DNA from: Streptomyces sp. H39-S7
GTDB taxonomy: Bacteria; Actinomycetota; Actinomycetes; Streptomycetales; Streptomycetaceae
Assembly (NCBI RefSeq): GCF_027158205.1
Contig: NZ_JAPVLU010000021.1
Location: 92,185-156,184, forward strand
Direction of reading: 5' to 3'
DNA length: 64,000 nucleotides
A model generated the notes under the pieces. That model was given only the letters and a program-made list of their open reading frames with translations, was not told the DNA's origin and did no database searches. This document shows, in pieces, positions 7,837 to 15,810 of this stretch (position 1 is its first letter; every line of letters begins with the position of its first letter). Made by a program: the position numbers and the translations under genes.

Positions 7837-8705
7837 CCACGTCGCAGAAGTTCACCCTGGTCATCGGCGCCACGGGCACCACCGGCAGCCGCGTCGCCGC
7901 CCGTCTGGCCGCCGCGGGCCGCCGCGTCAGGGCCGGCAGTCGGCGAGCCGGCCCCGCGCGGGGGTCCGATTCCGGGCAGGGGCCGGTGCCCGTGCGGTTC
8001 GACTGGGACAACCCCACCTCCTTCGCGGGTGCCCTCCAGGACGCGGACCGGATCTATCTCATCCCGCCGCTCGGCGCCCCCGACCCGGCGGCCGTCATGC
8101 TGCCCTTCCTCCGCGAGGCCCGCACGGCGGGCGTCCACCGGGCCGTACTGCTCAGCTCGTCGGCGATCCCCGCCGGGGGCCCGTCCGTGGGGCAGGTACA
8201 CCAGGCGCTGCCCGGCCTCTTCTCCGAGTGGGCGGTCCTGCGGCCGTCGTGGTTCATGCAGAACTTCACCGGCGATCACGCGCACGCCAGGACCATCAGA
8301 GCGGACGGGACCATCCGAACGGCGGCCGGCGACGGCCGCGTCGGATTCGTCGACGCCGACGACATCGCCGCCGTCGCCGTGCACGCGCTGACCGCGGGAC
8401 AGGCCCCGAACACCGACCTGGTCATCACCGGACCCCAGGCCCTGAGCTACGACGACATCGCCGCCGTCCTCACCCGCACCACCGGCCGGCCCGTCACCCA
8501 CCACCGGCTGACCTACGAACAGATGCGCGACCGCCTGGCCGCCGACATGCCCGCCGAGTTCGCCGCGCTGCTCGCCGGCCTGGACCGCTCCATCGCCGAA
8601 GGCGCCGAGGACCGCACCACCGACACCGTCCTGCGCCTCACCGGGCACGCCCCCCGCAGCTTCCGCGCCGTCGCGGAACGGGAGCTGCCGCGCCTCCCGA
8701 ACTGA
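7833..8705 (+). CDS. NmrA-type NAD(P)-binding oxidoreductase-like protein
   Basis: A 290-residue atypical short-chain dehydrogenase. The Rossmann motif is VIGATGTTGSRVAARL (residues 9-24), followed by DADRIYLIPPL and LSSSAIPAGG. The catalytic Tyr-x-x-x-Lys of classical SDRs is not evident, as in NmrA/HSCARG proteins and azoreductase-like relatives, which sense or use NAD(P)H. The tail LSYDDIAAVLTRTTGRPV is the usual family C-terminal domain. It is translationally coupled to the SnoaL-like gene by a 4-nt overlap. The pair resembles redox-stress or xenobiotic cassettes induced by releasing a TetR repressor; that role is inferred. Confidence 0.85.
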   Translation: MTTSQKFTLVIGATGTTGSRVAARLAAAGRRVRAGSRRAGPARGSDSGQGPVPVRFDWDNPTSFAGALQDADRIYLIPPLGAPDPAAVMLPFLREARTAGVHRAVLLSSSAIPAGGPSVGQVHQALPGLFSEWAVLRPSWFMQNFTGDHAHARTIRADGTIRTAAGDGRVGFVDADDIAAVAVHALTAGQAPNTDLVITGPQALSYDDIAAVLTRTTGRPVTHHRLTYEQMRDRLAADMPAEFAALLAGLDRSIAEGAEDRTTDTVLRLTGHAPRSFRAVAERELPRLPN

Positions 8706-8731
8706 CCCGGACGCGTCAGGGCACGACGGGG

Positions 8732-9529
8732 CTACGGTTCCTCCGGCCCGGCGGCGGTCGTGGCGGCAACGCTGAACAAGGTGCCCTCCGGATCCCGCAG
8801 AAGGGTCGCCAGACCCGAAACCGTCTCCTCCGGTCCAGTGACGATCGCGCCTCCCGCCGCTTCGGCGCGCTCGGCGGCCAGGTGCGCGTGGGAGGTGCGG
8901 AACACGACCTGCCAGCGCGGGCGGACCTTCGGGTCCGGTGCCTCCTCCACCGCTCCGCCGTGCAGGACGGCCACCGTACGGCCGTGGATGTCGACGAAGA
9001 CCTGATCGTCCTCGTACCGCAGGGTGCAGCGCTCGGGTGGTTCGGTGTCCCAGCCCAGAACCTGGCTGTAGAAGATCGCCGCGGCGAAGACGTCCCGGGT
9101 GCGCAGCTCGATCCCCAGACGGCGGCCACCGCCCCTGGCGGGCCACCGCGGCTCCCGGGGGCCCTCCCACAGGGCGAACGGCGCACCCGCCGGATCGACG
9201 GCCCAGGCCACCCGGCCAGGACCGAACGGGAGGGGACCGACGGCGACGGTGCCACCGCGTTCGCGGATCCTGCCCGCGGCGCGGTCGACACTGTCCACCG
9301 CGAAGTGCACCGCCCAGCAGGCGGGAACGCCGAAGGAGTGCCCCTTGACGCCGAGTCCGGCGAACGGCTCACCCTCACTGAGCGCCTCGACATAGTCGTC
9401 GAGCCCGAATCCGGGACGGTACTCCCAGCCGAGCACGCGACCGTAGAAGGCCTTGCTCGCGGGCAGGTCGGCGGCGGTCAGGCTCACCCAACACGGCGCG
9501 CCCTGGACCGCACTTTCCGAAGGAGCCAT
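8732..9529 (-). CDS. Two-domain VOC (glyoxalase/bleomycin-resistance) protein
   Basis: A 265-residue protein with two tandem VOC modules. The first begins APCWVSLTAADLPASKAFYG, the second RLGIELRTRDVFAAAIFYS (about residue 138). Each ends in a strand of the type WAVDPAGAPFALWE or LRDPEGTLFSVAA. This layout matches Streptomyces VOC proteins similar to the 27-kDa antigen CFP30B. The superfamily includes metal-dependent lyases, dioxygenases and drug-binding proteins, and the metal ligands are not clear enough to choose. It is a monocistronic gene, convergent with the NmrA gene. Confidence 0.85.
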   Translation of the reverse strand: MAPSESAVQGAPCWVSLTAADLPASKAFYGRVLGWEYRPGFGLDDYVEALSEGEPFAGLGVKGHSFGVPACWAVHFAVDSVDRAAGRIRERGGTVAVGPLPFGPGRVAWAVDPAGAPFALWEGPREPRWPARGGGRRLGIELRTRDVFAAAIFYSQVLGWDTEPPERCTLRYEDDQVFVDIHGRTVAVLHGGAVEEAPDPKVRPRWQVVFRTSHAHLAAERAEAAGGAIVTGPEETVSGLATLLRDPEGTLFSVAATTAAGPEEP

Positions 9530-9639
9530 GTCTGCAGCCTCGCCTCACGCAGGGGACTCCGATCACTTTGCCACTGTTCGCGCTGGTTCGCCCAAGTAGA
9601 AGCCCTTTGCCCTACGGGGCAGGCCGGGACCGCGACCGG

Positions 9640-10671
9640 TCACCGGGGCAGAAGGGGCGCTTTCCGGGTGCGGGTCCATTCCGCCAGCTGGGGGGCGGTC
9701 CACGTGTTGATGACGCGCTCCGCCGGCACCCCGCAGGATTCGGCGCGCGCGCATCCCAGGATCTGCCAGTCGAGCTGACCGGGGGCGTGGGCGTCCGTGT
9801 CGATGGCGAAGAGCACTCCGGCGTCGACGGCCTGGAGCAGCAGGTCGTGCGGCGGGTCCTGGCGTTCCGGACGGCTGTTGATCTCGACCGCCGTTCCGGC
9901 CTCCGCGCAGGCCGCGAAGACCTGTTCCGCGTCGAACTGCGACGGCGGGCGGTGCCGCCCCGCCAGCAGCCGGCCGGTGCAGTGCCCCAGGACGTCCGTC
10001 AGGGGGTTGCGGATCGCGTTGATCATGCGGCGCGTCATGGCGGGAGAGTCCATCCGCAGCTCGGAGTGGCTCGAGGCGACCACCAGATCGAGCTGGTCGA
10101 GCAGGTCGGGTTCCTGGTCGAGGGAGCCGTCGGAGAGGATGTCGCACTCGATACCCGTCAGCAGACGGAACGGCGCCCACTGCTCGTTCAGTTCGGCCAC
10201 CACCTCCAACTGGTGGCGCAGCCGCTCGGGCGACAGGCCGTTGGCGATGGTCAGGCGGGGTGAGTGGTCGGTGAGCACGGCCCACTCGTGCCCGAGCTCG
10301 GCCGCTGTCCGGCCCATCGCCTCGATGGGGCTGCCGCCGTCGGACCAGTCGGAGTGCAGGTGGCAGTCGCCGCGCAGCAGGGCGCGGAGCGCGGTTCCGC
10401 CCTCCACGAGCGGCGCCGCCGCCTCCGCCTCCAGCTTTTGGAGGTAGCCGGGCACCGTGCCGGCCAGGGCCTCCTTGACGACCTGTGCCGTCTTGGGGCC
10501 GATGCCCTTCGCCGCCTGCAACGTACCCGCCGCCGAACGGGTGGCGACCTCCTCGGGCGGCAGCCCGGCCACCACCTCCGACGCCGTGCGGAACGCGTCC
10601 ACCCGGTAGGTGGCCGCCTGAGCGCGCTCCAGCAGGAAGGCGATCCGGTCCAGTGCCGTCACCGGTTCCAC
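9640..10671 (-). CDS. PHP-domain phosphoesterase with helix-hairpin-helix domain (PolX-like, no polymerase)
   Basis: A 343-residue protein. The N-terminal part (about 1-90) is the HhH module of family X polymerases, with AAKGIGPKTAQVVKEAL. The C-terminal PHP domain has its metal ligands: GDCHLHSDWSDGG, LTDHSP, GIECDILSDG, SSHSEL and DTDAHAP. The polymerase palm domain of full PolX is absent, so it is likely a stand-alone metal-dependent phosphoesterase or nuclease linked to DNA repair. The GTG at 10671 was preferred to the far upstream ATG because GAGGAGG precedes it and the upstream residues are low-complexity Arg/Pro. It has no obvious operon partner. Confidence 0.82.
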   Translation of the reverse strand: MEPVTALDRIAFLLERAQAATYRVDAFRTASEVVAGLPPEEVATRSAAGTLQAAKGIGPKTAQVVKEALAGTVPGYLQKLEAEAAAPLVEGGTALRALLRGDCHLHSDWSDGGSPIEAMGRTAAELGHEWAVLTDHSPRLTIANGLSPERLRHQLEVVAELNEQWAPFRLLTGIECDILSDGSLDQEPDLLDQLDLVVASSHSELRMDSPAMTRRMINAIRNPLTDVLGHCTGRLLAGRHRPPSQFDAEQVFAACAEAGTAVEINSRPERQDPPHDLLLQAVDAGVLFAIDTDAHAPGQLDWQILGCARAESCGVPAERVINTWTAPQLAEWTRTRKAPLLPR

Positions 10672-11148
10672 AGTGGCCTCCTCGGGCCGGCCTCCTGCCT
10701 CACCCGGCCGCCTCCGGAGGGAGGGACGGCGCGGCGCGGCGGCGGGCCGCCGCACGCACCGTTCCACTGTCGCCCGGCCCCGCCGCCGGCGCACCCCGAA
10801 CGCTTCCGAGCCCCTCGGCGGAGCTCCTGACGACGTGCGGCCTCCGGCTCGCGTGACGGCCCCGCACCGCCGGGCCACCGGGCGGTGCGAGGTCATCAGC
10901 GGGTCGACGTCAGCGCCGCTGCAGGTACTTGACGTTGTTACCGAGCGCCGAATGCAGAACTCTCAGCGCTGAATCACGTACGCCTGCCACTGGGCCGGCC
11001 GGCTCCCGCAATGGCGACCCCCGCCAGCGCAGGAGCCGACCGAGTGGCCCCACCCCGCGCCGAGTGAAGCCCGGGACCTCCCCTCCCTCATGTGTGTCTG
11101 CCTGTCCACCAGGCGAGCGGGCCGTACCGCTTTTCTGGAGTCGCCCTC
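10672..11148. other. 477-bp gene-free interval
   Basis: No reading frame here has convincing codon bias plus a ribosome binding site. The left part is very GC-rich, with short G/C hairpins near 10735-10757, and is the promoter region of the PHP gene. No RNA gene was recognised. Confidence 0.5.
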
Positions 11149-11547
11149 TCAGCAGTGCTGAGTGGCTCCGCGGGTGAAGCCGTCAGGGTTGAGGGTGAGA
11201 TTGGCGTCGGACATCCACCCCTCGGTTCCGGTGCCGGCGATCCGCGCCCACGTCCAGGTGTTGCCGTACTCGTTGACGGTGTAGCAGTGGTAGTAGAGGT
11301 AGGTCCCGTTGTACGTCTGACCGGAGTACGAGCAGGCCGCGTAGGGGCCGGACTTCAGGGCGTAGGTGCCGGTGGAGGAACCGGAACCGCTGTCCTTGTT
11401 GCTGTGGTTCCAGCCGCTGCAGCTCACCGTGGCCGCGGCCTGGCTCGGCGTGGCGACCGCGAGACTCGACGCCAGCGCAAGGCCGGTCGTGGCGAGCGCG
11501 AGAACGGCCTTCCTCTTGGTGCCCTTGAACGTGATACCTGCTGCCAT
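11149..11547 (-). CDS. Small secreted SH3-like protein
   Basis: A 132-residue precursor with a Sec signal peptide: positively charged start KGTKRKA, hydrophobic core AVLALATTGLALASSLAVA and cleavage site SQA-A (about residue 38). The mature part of about 94 residues has four cysteines and a Tyr/Trp-rich middle (YLYYHCY, TWTWARI), ending GWMSDANLTL, like bacterial SH3-type domains of Streptomyces exported proteins. A strong GAGGAGGAAG precedes the ATG at 11547. It is divergent from a winged-helix regulator with inverted repeats between them. Its function is unknown. Confidence 0.8.
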   Translation of the reverse strand: MAAGITFKGTKRKAVLALATTGLALASSLAVATPSQAAATVSCSGWNHSNKDSGSGSSTGTYALKSGPYAACSYSGQTYNGTYLYYHCYTVNEYGNTWTWARIAGTGTEGWMSDANLTLNPDGFTRGATQHC

Positions 11548-11608
11548 GAGCTTCCTCCTCAGAAAGAGCGTGGTGCCTGCTTCCGTTCGTCAGCCTGTCC
11601 CACCCGGA

Positions 11609-11660
11609 CAAGCCAGGCCGACCTGTTTCAACCTGGCTTGAAACACGGACCGCTGAAACA
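11609..11660. promoter_or_regulatory. Nested inverted repeats between secreted protein and regulator
   Basis: TGTTTCAA (11624-11631) pairs with TTGAAACA (11638-11645) around a 6-bp centre. CAAGCCAGG (11609-11617) pairs with CCTGGCTTG (11632-11640) around 14 bp. A third half-site, TGAAACA, lies at 11654-11660. The two dyads share bases and are mutually exclusive as hairpins, but both could be protein-binding sites for the adjacent regulator. Confidence 0.6.
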
Positions 11661-11701
11661 ATCACGAGTGATCTCCAGGCAGGACTCACAACGGAGGAAC
11701 C

Positions 11702-12703
11702 GTGGTCTACCGGATCCATTTCACGGCGGACGATCTGGCCCGGACCAGAGTGTCGGAGGGGCCGAGGCCGATGTTGGAACTGGCGAACGCGGTGCGGGTC
11801 CTGCAGGACCGGAGTCAACCGGTCCGGTACGAGGTATGGCGGCGGCGGGCCCGTGCCCGGTTACCCCCGCAGGCGCGCCTGGCCCTCGGGCTGATCCCCC
11901 CGCGTGGTTGGACACCGACTTTCCTGGCCCGCGGGCAACCGGGCAGCCCGCAGGATCTGCTGGAACAGATCCGCTCCACCTCACCGCAGGAGATCCGTCA
12001 GACCCTGGCGGGCCTCGCGGAACACCAGCCGCTGCCGTCCTGGTCCCGGCAGTTGGGCGATGACCCCCGTGTGCTGCAGCAGTTGGCGGACAGCATGCAC
12101 GTCCTGCACGCGACGGTCCTGGGCCCGTACTGGCCCTCCGTGACAACCAGCCTCGCCGCCGATCGTGCCGTGCGGATGCGCGAGATGCTCGACGGTGGCG
12201 TCGAGCGTCTGCTGACCGGTCTGTACCCGCCCCGTGTCCGGTGGAGATCGCCGACGCTGGAAGTCGCCATGGCCTCCGGCATCGAGGGGGATCTGCGGTT
12301 GGAGGGCCGGGGGCTGCTGCTGGTGCCGTCGCTGTTCGGATCACAGTCACCGGTCATTGACCCGGATGCCGAGCCGCAGCCCCTCTTGACCTACCCGGTC
12401 GACTTCGGTGCGACATCGACCCCCCTGACCCCGTTCTCCGAGGTGTCCGTGTCCCGCAACGCATCGGCGGCGCTGACGGCACTGCTGGGCCGGACCCGTG
12501 CCGCCGTCCTGCATGCCATCGCCACGCATCCCGGGTGCAACACCGCCGAGCTCGCCGGTGTGCTGGGTATCGGCCCCTCCGGCGCCAGCCAACACGCCAC
12601 AGTCCTGCGACAGGCCGGACTGGTCACGACTCTCAGGCACCGCAACAACGCGGTGCACACCCCCACCAGCGCCGGCCTCAATCTCCTCATGCAAGGCACC
12701 TGA
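11702..12703 (+). CDS. Winged-helix (ArsR-like) transcriptional regulator
   Basis: A 333-residue protein. The C-terminal winged helix-turn-helix (about 260-333) reads LGRTRAAVLHAIATH then NTAELAGVLGIGPSGASQHATVLRQAGLV, with a basic wing LRHRNNAVHTPTSAG. The first 250 residues begin VYRIHFTADDLARTRV, as in a Streptomyces family of ArsR-like regulators with a long N-terminal domain of unknown ligand. No metal-binding cysteine pair of classical ArsR proteins is seen. The GTG start at 11702 has GGAGG six bases upstream. Divergent from the secreted protein, it may control that gene through the dyads in the gap. Confidence 0.82.
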   Translation: MVYRIHFTADDLARTRVSEGPRPMLELANAVRVLQDRSQPVRYEVWRRRARARLPPQARLALGLIPPRGWTPTFLARGQPGSPQDLLEQIRSTSPQEIRQTLAGLAEHQPLPSWSRQLGDDPRVLQQLADSMHVLHATVLGPYWPSVTTSLAADRAVRMREMLDGGVERLLTGLYPPRVRWRSPTLEVAMASGIEGDLRLEGRGLLLVPSLFGSQSPVIDPDAEPQPLLTYPVDFGATSTPLTPFSEVSVSRNASAALTALLGRTRAAVLHAIATHPGCNTAELAGVLGIGPSGASQHATVLRQAGLVTTLRHRNNAVHTPTSAGLNLLMQGT

Positions 12704-12798
12704 TCACCTACCGCGATGTGCATGGCGTCCATGAGCGCAGGGCAGTGGGTCAGTTGGCGGAAGGCACAGGTTCCCTCGTGAGCGCCACCCACGGTAGA

Positions 12799-12833
12799 TT
12801 GGTCCAGACCTACCGTCAACAGGTCTGGACCAA
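12799..12833. terminator. 13-bp inverted repeat between convergent regulator genes
   Basis: A perfect 13-bp inverted repeat (12799-12811 with 12821-12833, 9-nt loop) lies between two genes that end towards it, which suits a bidirectional terminator. Each arm also resembles a DasR operator half-to-half (TGGTCCAGACCT and AGGTCTGGACCA, against the known TGGTCTAGACCA). Confidence 0.6.
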
Positions 12834-12876
12834 CTCCGCATCTGCCAACTCCGCACCGCCGGAAGCGAACGACCGG

Positions 12877-13635
12877 TCAGGCCCGCAGCACCCGGACTCC
12901 GCAGTCGGCAATGGTCTGCTCCCCGGACTCGTCGAGGCCGTCGTCGGTGACGAGGTCGTCGATGTCGGCGAGCGGGCAGATCTCCGCGAACGTCACGCGA
13001 CCGACCTTGGTGCTGTCCGCGACAACCACGGAGCGCGCACTGCTGCGCAGGAACGCCCGGTCGGTGTGAGCCTCCATCTCGTCGTGCGTCGTGCACCCCT
13101 CGCTGGCGGTCAGGCCGTCCACCCCGATGAAGGCGATGTCCAGGTTGTACTGGGCGAGCATGCGCTCCGCGGCCGGCCCGACCAGTTCGTAACTGGCCGT
13201 CCGGGCGTTCCCGCCGATGACCACGAGGCGGATCTCGGAGCGGGCGATCAGGTCGGCGGCGATGTTGACCGCGTTGGTGACGACGGTGATACCGCTCCGA
13301 TCGGCCAGCGCCCGGGCGATCTCGGTGACCGTGGTGCCTCCGGTCATCCCGACCACCGCCCCGTCCGGGACCAGGCGTGCCGCGGCGAGTGCGATCCGCC
13401 GCTTCTCCACCTGCTGGCGTCCCGCACGGTGGCGCAGCGGCAACTCCAGATTGAACGTGCCGGTCACCGCGCCGCCGCGGGTGCGGTGCAGGAGGCCCTG
13501 CTCGTGCAGCGTCTGCAGATCGCGTCGGACCGTCGCCCCCGACACCCCGAGCAGCTCGGTGAGCACATGGACGTCGGCGCTGCCCTCCTTGGAGATGTGA
13601 TCAAGGATCCGGGCGATTCTGTCAACTTTGAGCAT
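12877..13635 (-). CDS. agaR: DeoR/AgaR family sugar-phosphate-responsive repressor
   Basis: A 252-residue DeoR-family protein. The N-terminal helix-turn-helix is DVHVLTELLGVSGATVRRDL, then LLHRTRGGAV (about residues 20-55). The C-terminal sugar-phosphate-sensing domain is related to ribose-5-phosphate isomerase, with MTGGTTVTEIARAL, VTNAVNIAADL and FIGVDGLTASEG. It is divergent from an AgaS-ROK-PfkB-aldolase operon, the usual arrangement for AgaR, which represses galactosamine/N-acetylgalactosamine catabolism until the sugar phosphate appears. The inducer is inferred from context. The AT-rich 220-bp gap between them contains repeated GATCA-type elements. Confidence 0.85.
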   Translation of the reverse strand: MLKVDRIARILDHISKEGSADVHVLTELLGVSGATVRRDLQTLHEQGLLHRTRGGAVTGTFNLELPLRHRAGRQQVEKRRIALAAARLVPDGAVVGMTGGTTVTEIARALADRSGITVVTNAVNIAADLIARSEIRLVVIGGNARTASYELVGPAAERMLAQYNLDIAFIGVDGLTASEGCTTHDEMEAHTDRAFLRSSARSVVVADSTKVGRVTFAEICPLADIDDLVTDDGLDESGEQTIADCGVRVLRA

Positions 13636-13770
13636 GGGGGGAGTCTAGCTCCAGGTCAGAGCGGCGGGACGGGCAATTCCCATCTCCCAGCGGGACGGAT
13701 CCACAACATTCCGGCCTCGGCGACTGGACCCGGGAGCGGGACTGGTGAATACTCCGCGACACAGCTAAGG

Positions 13771-13823
13771 CGATCAGATTTGCTCGATAAATGCATGGTT
13801 GAATCAGTTCTGATCAAATATAT
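13771..13823. promoter_or_regulatory. AT-rich operator/promoter region of the amino-sugar operon
   Basis: GATCAGATTTGCTCGA (from 13772) and GATCAAATATATTGCGA (from 13812) form an imperfect direct repeat. TTGAATCAG (13799-13807) faces CTGATCAA (13810-13817) as a dyad. This stretch is markedly richer in A/T than its surroundings. DeoR proteins often bind such repeats, so this is the likely site of the divergent repressor. Confidence 0.5.
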
Positions 13824-13859
13824 TGCGAGTCCCGTCACCACCTTCGAAGGAAGCTCCGT

Positions 13860-14807
13860 ATGCCCACGCCCTCCCGTACCTCCGCCGAGATCGCCACCCA
13901 GCCCGCCTGCTGGCGGCAGGCGGCCCGATCGCTCCCCGCCCACGCCGCCGCACTCCCCCGCCGGGGCGAGCGCGTCGCCGTCGTCGGCTGCGGCACCTCC
14001 TGGTTCATGGCGCAGTCCTACGCGGAGCTGCGCGAGAGCGGGGGTCACGGCGAGACCGACGCCTTCGCCGCCTCGGAGTTCCCGGCCGGGCGTCGGTACG
14101 ACCGGATCCTGGCGATCACCCGTTCCGGCACCACCACCGAGGTGCTGGACCTGCTCGGCCGCGCGCGCGACGCCGGCGTGCCCACGACGGCGATCACCGC
14201 CGACCCGGCGACCCCCGTGATGACGGCGGCCGGCTCCCTGGTGGTCCTGGACTTCGCCGACGAGGAGTCGGTCGTGCAAACCCGGTTCGCCACCACCGTG
14301 GTCGCCCTGCTCCGTGCCCACCTGGAGGCCGAGGGGGCGCTGCCGCCGGGGGTGCGCTCCATCGCCGAGGCCGCCGAGCACGCGGAGCGGGCCGTCTCGG
14401 AGCAACTGGCCGCCGAGGTGTGCGGAGCCGAGCAGTTCACCTTCCTCGGCACCGGCTGGACGTACGGCCTGGCGCTGGAGGCGGGGCTGAAGATGCGGGA
14501 GGCCGCGGGCGCGTGGACCGAGGCGTACCCCGCCATGGAGTACCGCCACGGGCCGATCAGCATCACCGGGCCCGGGCGCGTGGCGTGGATGTTCGGTTCG
14601 CTGCCGCAGGGGCTCGCGGACGATGTCGCCCGGGTCGGCGGCACGCTCGTCGCCGGGTCCGGGACCGGCACCGCGGCCCTCGACCCGCTGGCCGACCTCG
14701 TGCGCGCCCAGCGGCTGGCCGTCGCCATCGCCGAGTCCCGCGGCTACGACCCGGACCGGCCGCGCAACCTCACCCGGTCCGTGGTCCTGGACGGCCGCCA
14801 TGCGTGA
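13860..14807 (+). CDS. agaS: SIS-domain sugar-phosphate isomerase/deaminase (AgaS-like)
   Basis: A 315-residue protein with two SIS domains. Motifs are VAVVGCGTSWFMAQ (about residue 39), AITRSGTTTEVLDLL and, in the second half, FLGTGWTYGLALEAGLKMRE with AYPAMEYRHGPIS. The layout is that of AgaS/GlmS-isomerase-like enzymes, which convert an amino-sugar 6-phosphate to the keto-sugar phosphate with loss of ammonia; AgaS makes tagatose 6-phosphate. It heads a four-gene operon whose next genes supply the kinases and aldolase. The ATG at 13860 follows GAAGGAAG. Fructosamine-6-phosphate deglycase activity is an alternative, but the aldolase neighbour favours the tagatose route. Confidence 0.83.
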   Translation: MPTPSRTSAEIATQPACWRQAARSLPAHAAALPRRGERVAVVGCGTSWFMAQSYAELRESGGHGETDAFAASEFPAGRRYDRILAITRSGTTTEVLDLLGRARDAGVPTTAITADPATPVMTAAGSLVVLDFADEESVVQTRFATTVVALLRAHLEAEGALPPGVRSIAEAAEHAERAVSEQLAAEVCGAEQFTFLGTGWTYGLALEAGLKMREAAGAWTEAYPAMEYRHGPISITGPGRVAWMFGSLPQGLADDVARVGGTLVAGSGTGTAALDPLADLVRAQRLAVAIAESRGYDPDRPRNLTRSVVLDGRHA

Positions 14808-15810
14808 GGGCCGTGACGCGGGCGAGTGCGTGATCGCCGTGGATGTCGGCGGCACCGGCATCAAGGGGGCACTTCTCGACCGGGAACTGCTGCTGGCCAC
14901 CGTGCGCCGGCCGACCCCGCGGGCCGCGGGACCGGAGGCGGTGGTGGACGTCATCACCGAGACGCTGCGCGCCCTCGCCCAGCAGGCCCGTGACGAAGGA
15001 CTGCGGGTCCGCAGAGCGGGCGTGGTCGTCCCCGGGCACGTCGACGAGGACCTCTCCCACGCCGTCTACTCCGCCAACATCGGCTGGCGCGACCTCCCGC
15101 TCGCCAACCTCCTCGAGCGGCGCACCGCGCTGCCCGTGACGCTGGGACACGACGTCCGGGCCGGAGGGCTCGCCGAGTGTGTCCTGGGGGCGGCCCGCGG
15201 CGCCCGCGACGTGCTCTTCGTGGCCATCGGCACCGGCATCGCCGCCGCCGTCATCAGCGACGGGCGGCCCGTCCGGGCCGGGGGCCACGCGGGCGAACTC
15301 GGCCATGTGGTCGTCGATCCCGGCGGCGCGCGGTGCCCGTGCGGCGGCCGCGGCTGCCTGGAGACGGTGGCCTCCGCGGTCGCGATCAAGGCGGCCTTCA
15401 CCGCGCGCACCGGCCGTTCCGTGCAGGGCGCCGACGAGGTGGCGGCGCTGGTGGCGCAGGGCGACACCGACGCCGTGGCGGTCTGGGACCGCGCGGTCGA
15501 CGCGCTCGCGTCGGCCCTGGCGACCGCGTCCTCACTGCTCGGCCCCGAACTCGTCGTTCTCGGCGGAGGCCTCGCCCAGGCCGGTGACACCCTCCTCCAA
15601 CCCGTCCGTGCCCGCCTGGCCGAGCGGCTGACGTTCCAGCGCAGGCCGGCCGTCGTGCGGGCGGCGCTGGGCGACATGGCCGGCTGCCTGGGCGCCGGAC
15701 TCTACGCCTGGCAGGCCGTGGACTGCGTGACGCGCGGCACCGGCGCGGGGGACGTGGAGTTCGCCGTGCGCGGTGCCACCGCCGGTTCCGCGGGGGCCGG
15801 GTCACGGTGA
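14800..15810 (+). CDS. ROK family sugar kinase
   Basis: A 336-residue kinase of the ROK family. The N-terminal phosphate-binding motif is AVDVGGTGIKGALLD. The zinc-binding signature CPCGGRGCLE (about residues 180-189) and the preceding GGHAGELGHVVVDPGG are characteristic. HDVRAGGLAE supplies the catalytic Asp (D of HD). Such kinases phosphorylate glucose, N-acetylglucosamine or other hexoses with ATP; in this operon an N-acetylated or free amino sugar is likely. It overlaps the preceding SIS gene by 8 nt and the next PfkB gene by 4 nt. The last 30 residues, Gly/Ala-rich, extend beyond the usual end of the family. Confidence 0.87.
   Translation: MREGRDAGECVIAVDVGGTGIKGALLDRELLLATVRRPTPRAAGPEAVVDVITETLRALAQQARDEGLRVRRAGVVVPGHVDEDLSHAVYSANIGWRDLPLANLLERRTALPVTLGHDVRAGGLAECVLGAARGARDVLFVAIGTGIAAAVISDGRPVRAGGHAGELGHVVVDPGGARCPCGGRGCLETVASAVAIKAAFTARTGRSVQGADEVAALVAQGDTDAVAVWDRAVDALASALATASSLLGPELVVLGGGLAQAGDTLLQPVRARLAERLTFQRRPAVVRAALGDMAGCLGAGLYAWQAVDCVTRGTGAGDVEFAVRGATAGSAGAGSR

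Noticed and set aside
10672..11148. Possible small gene or RNA gene in the gap
   Set aside because: Frames have no codon bias or Shine-Dalgarno, and no tRNA-like cloverleaf was found.
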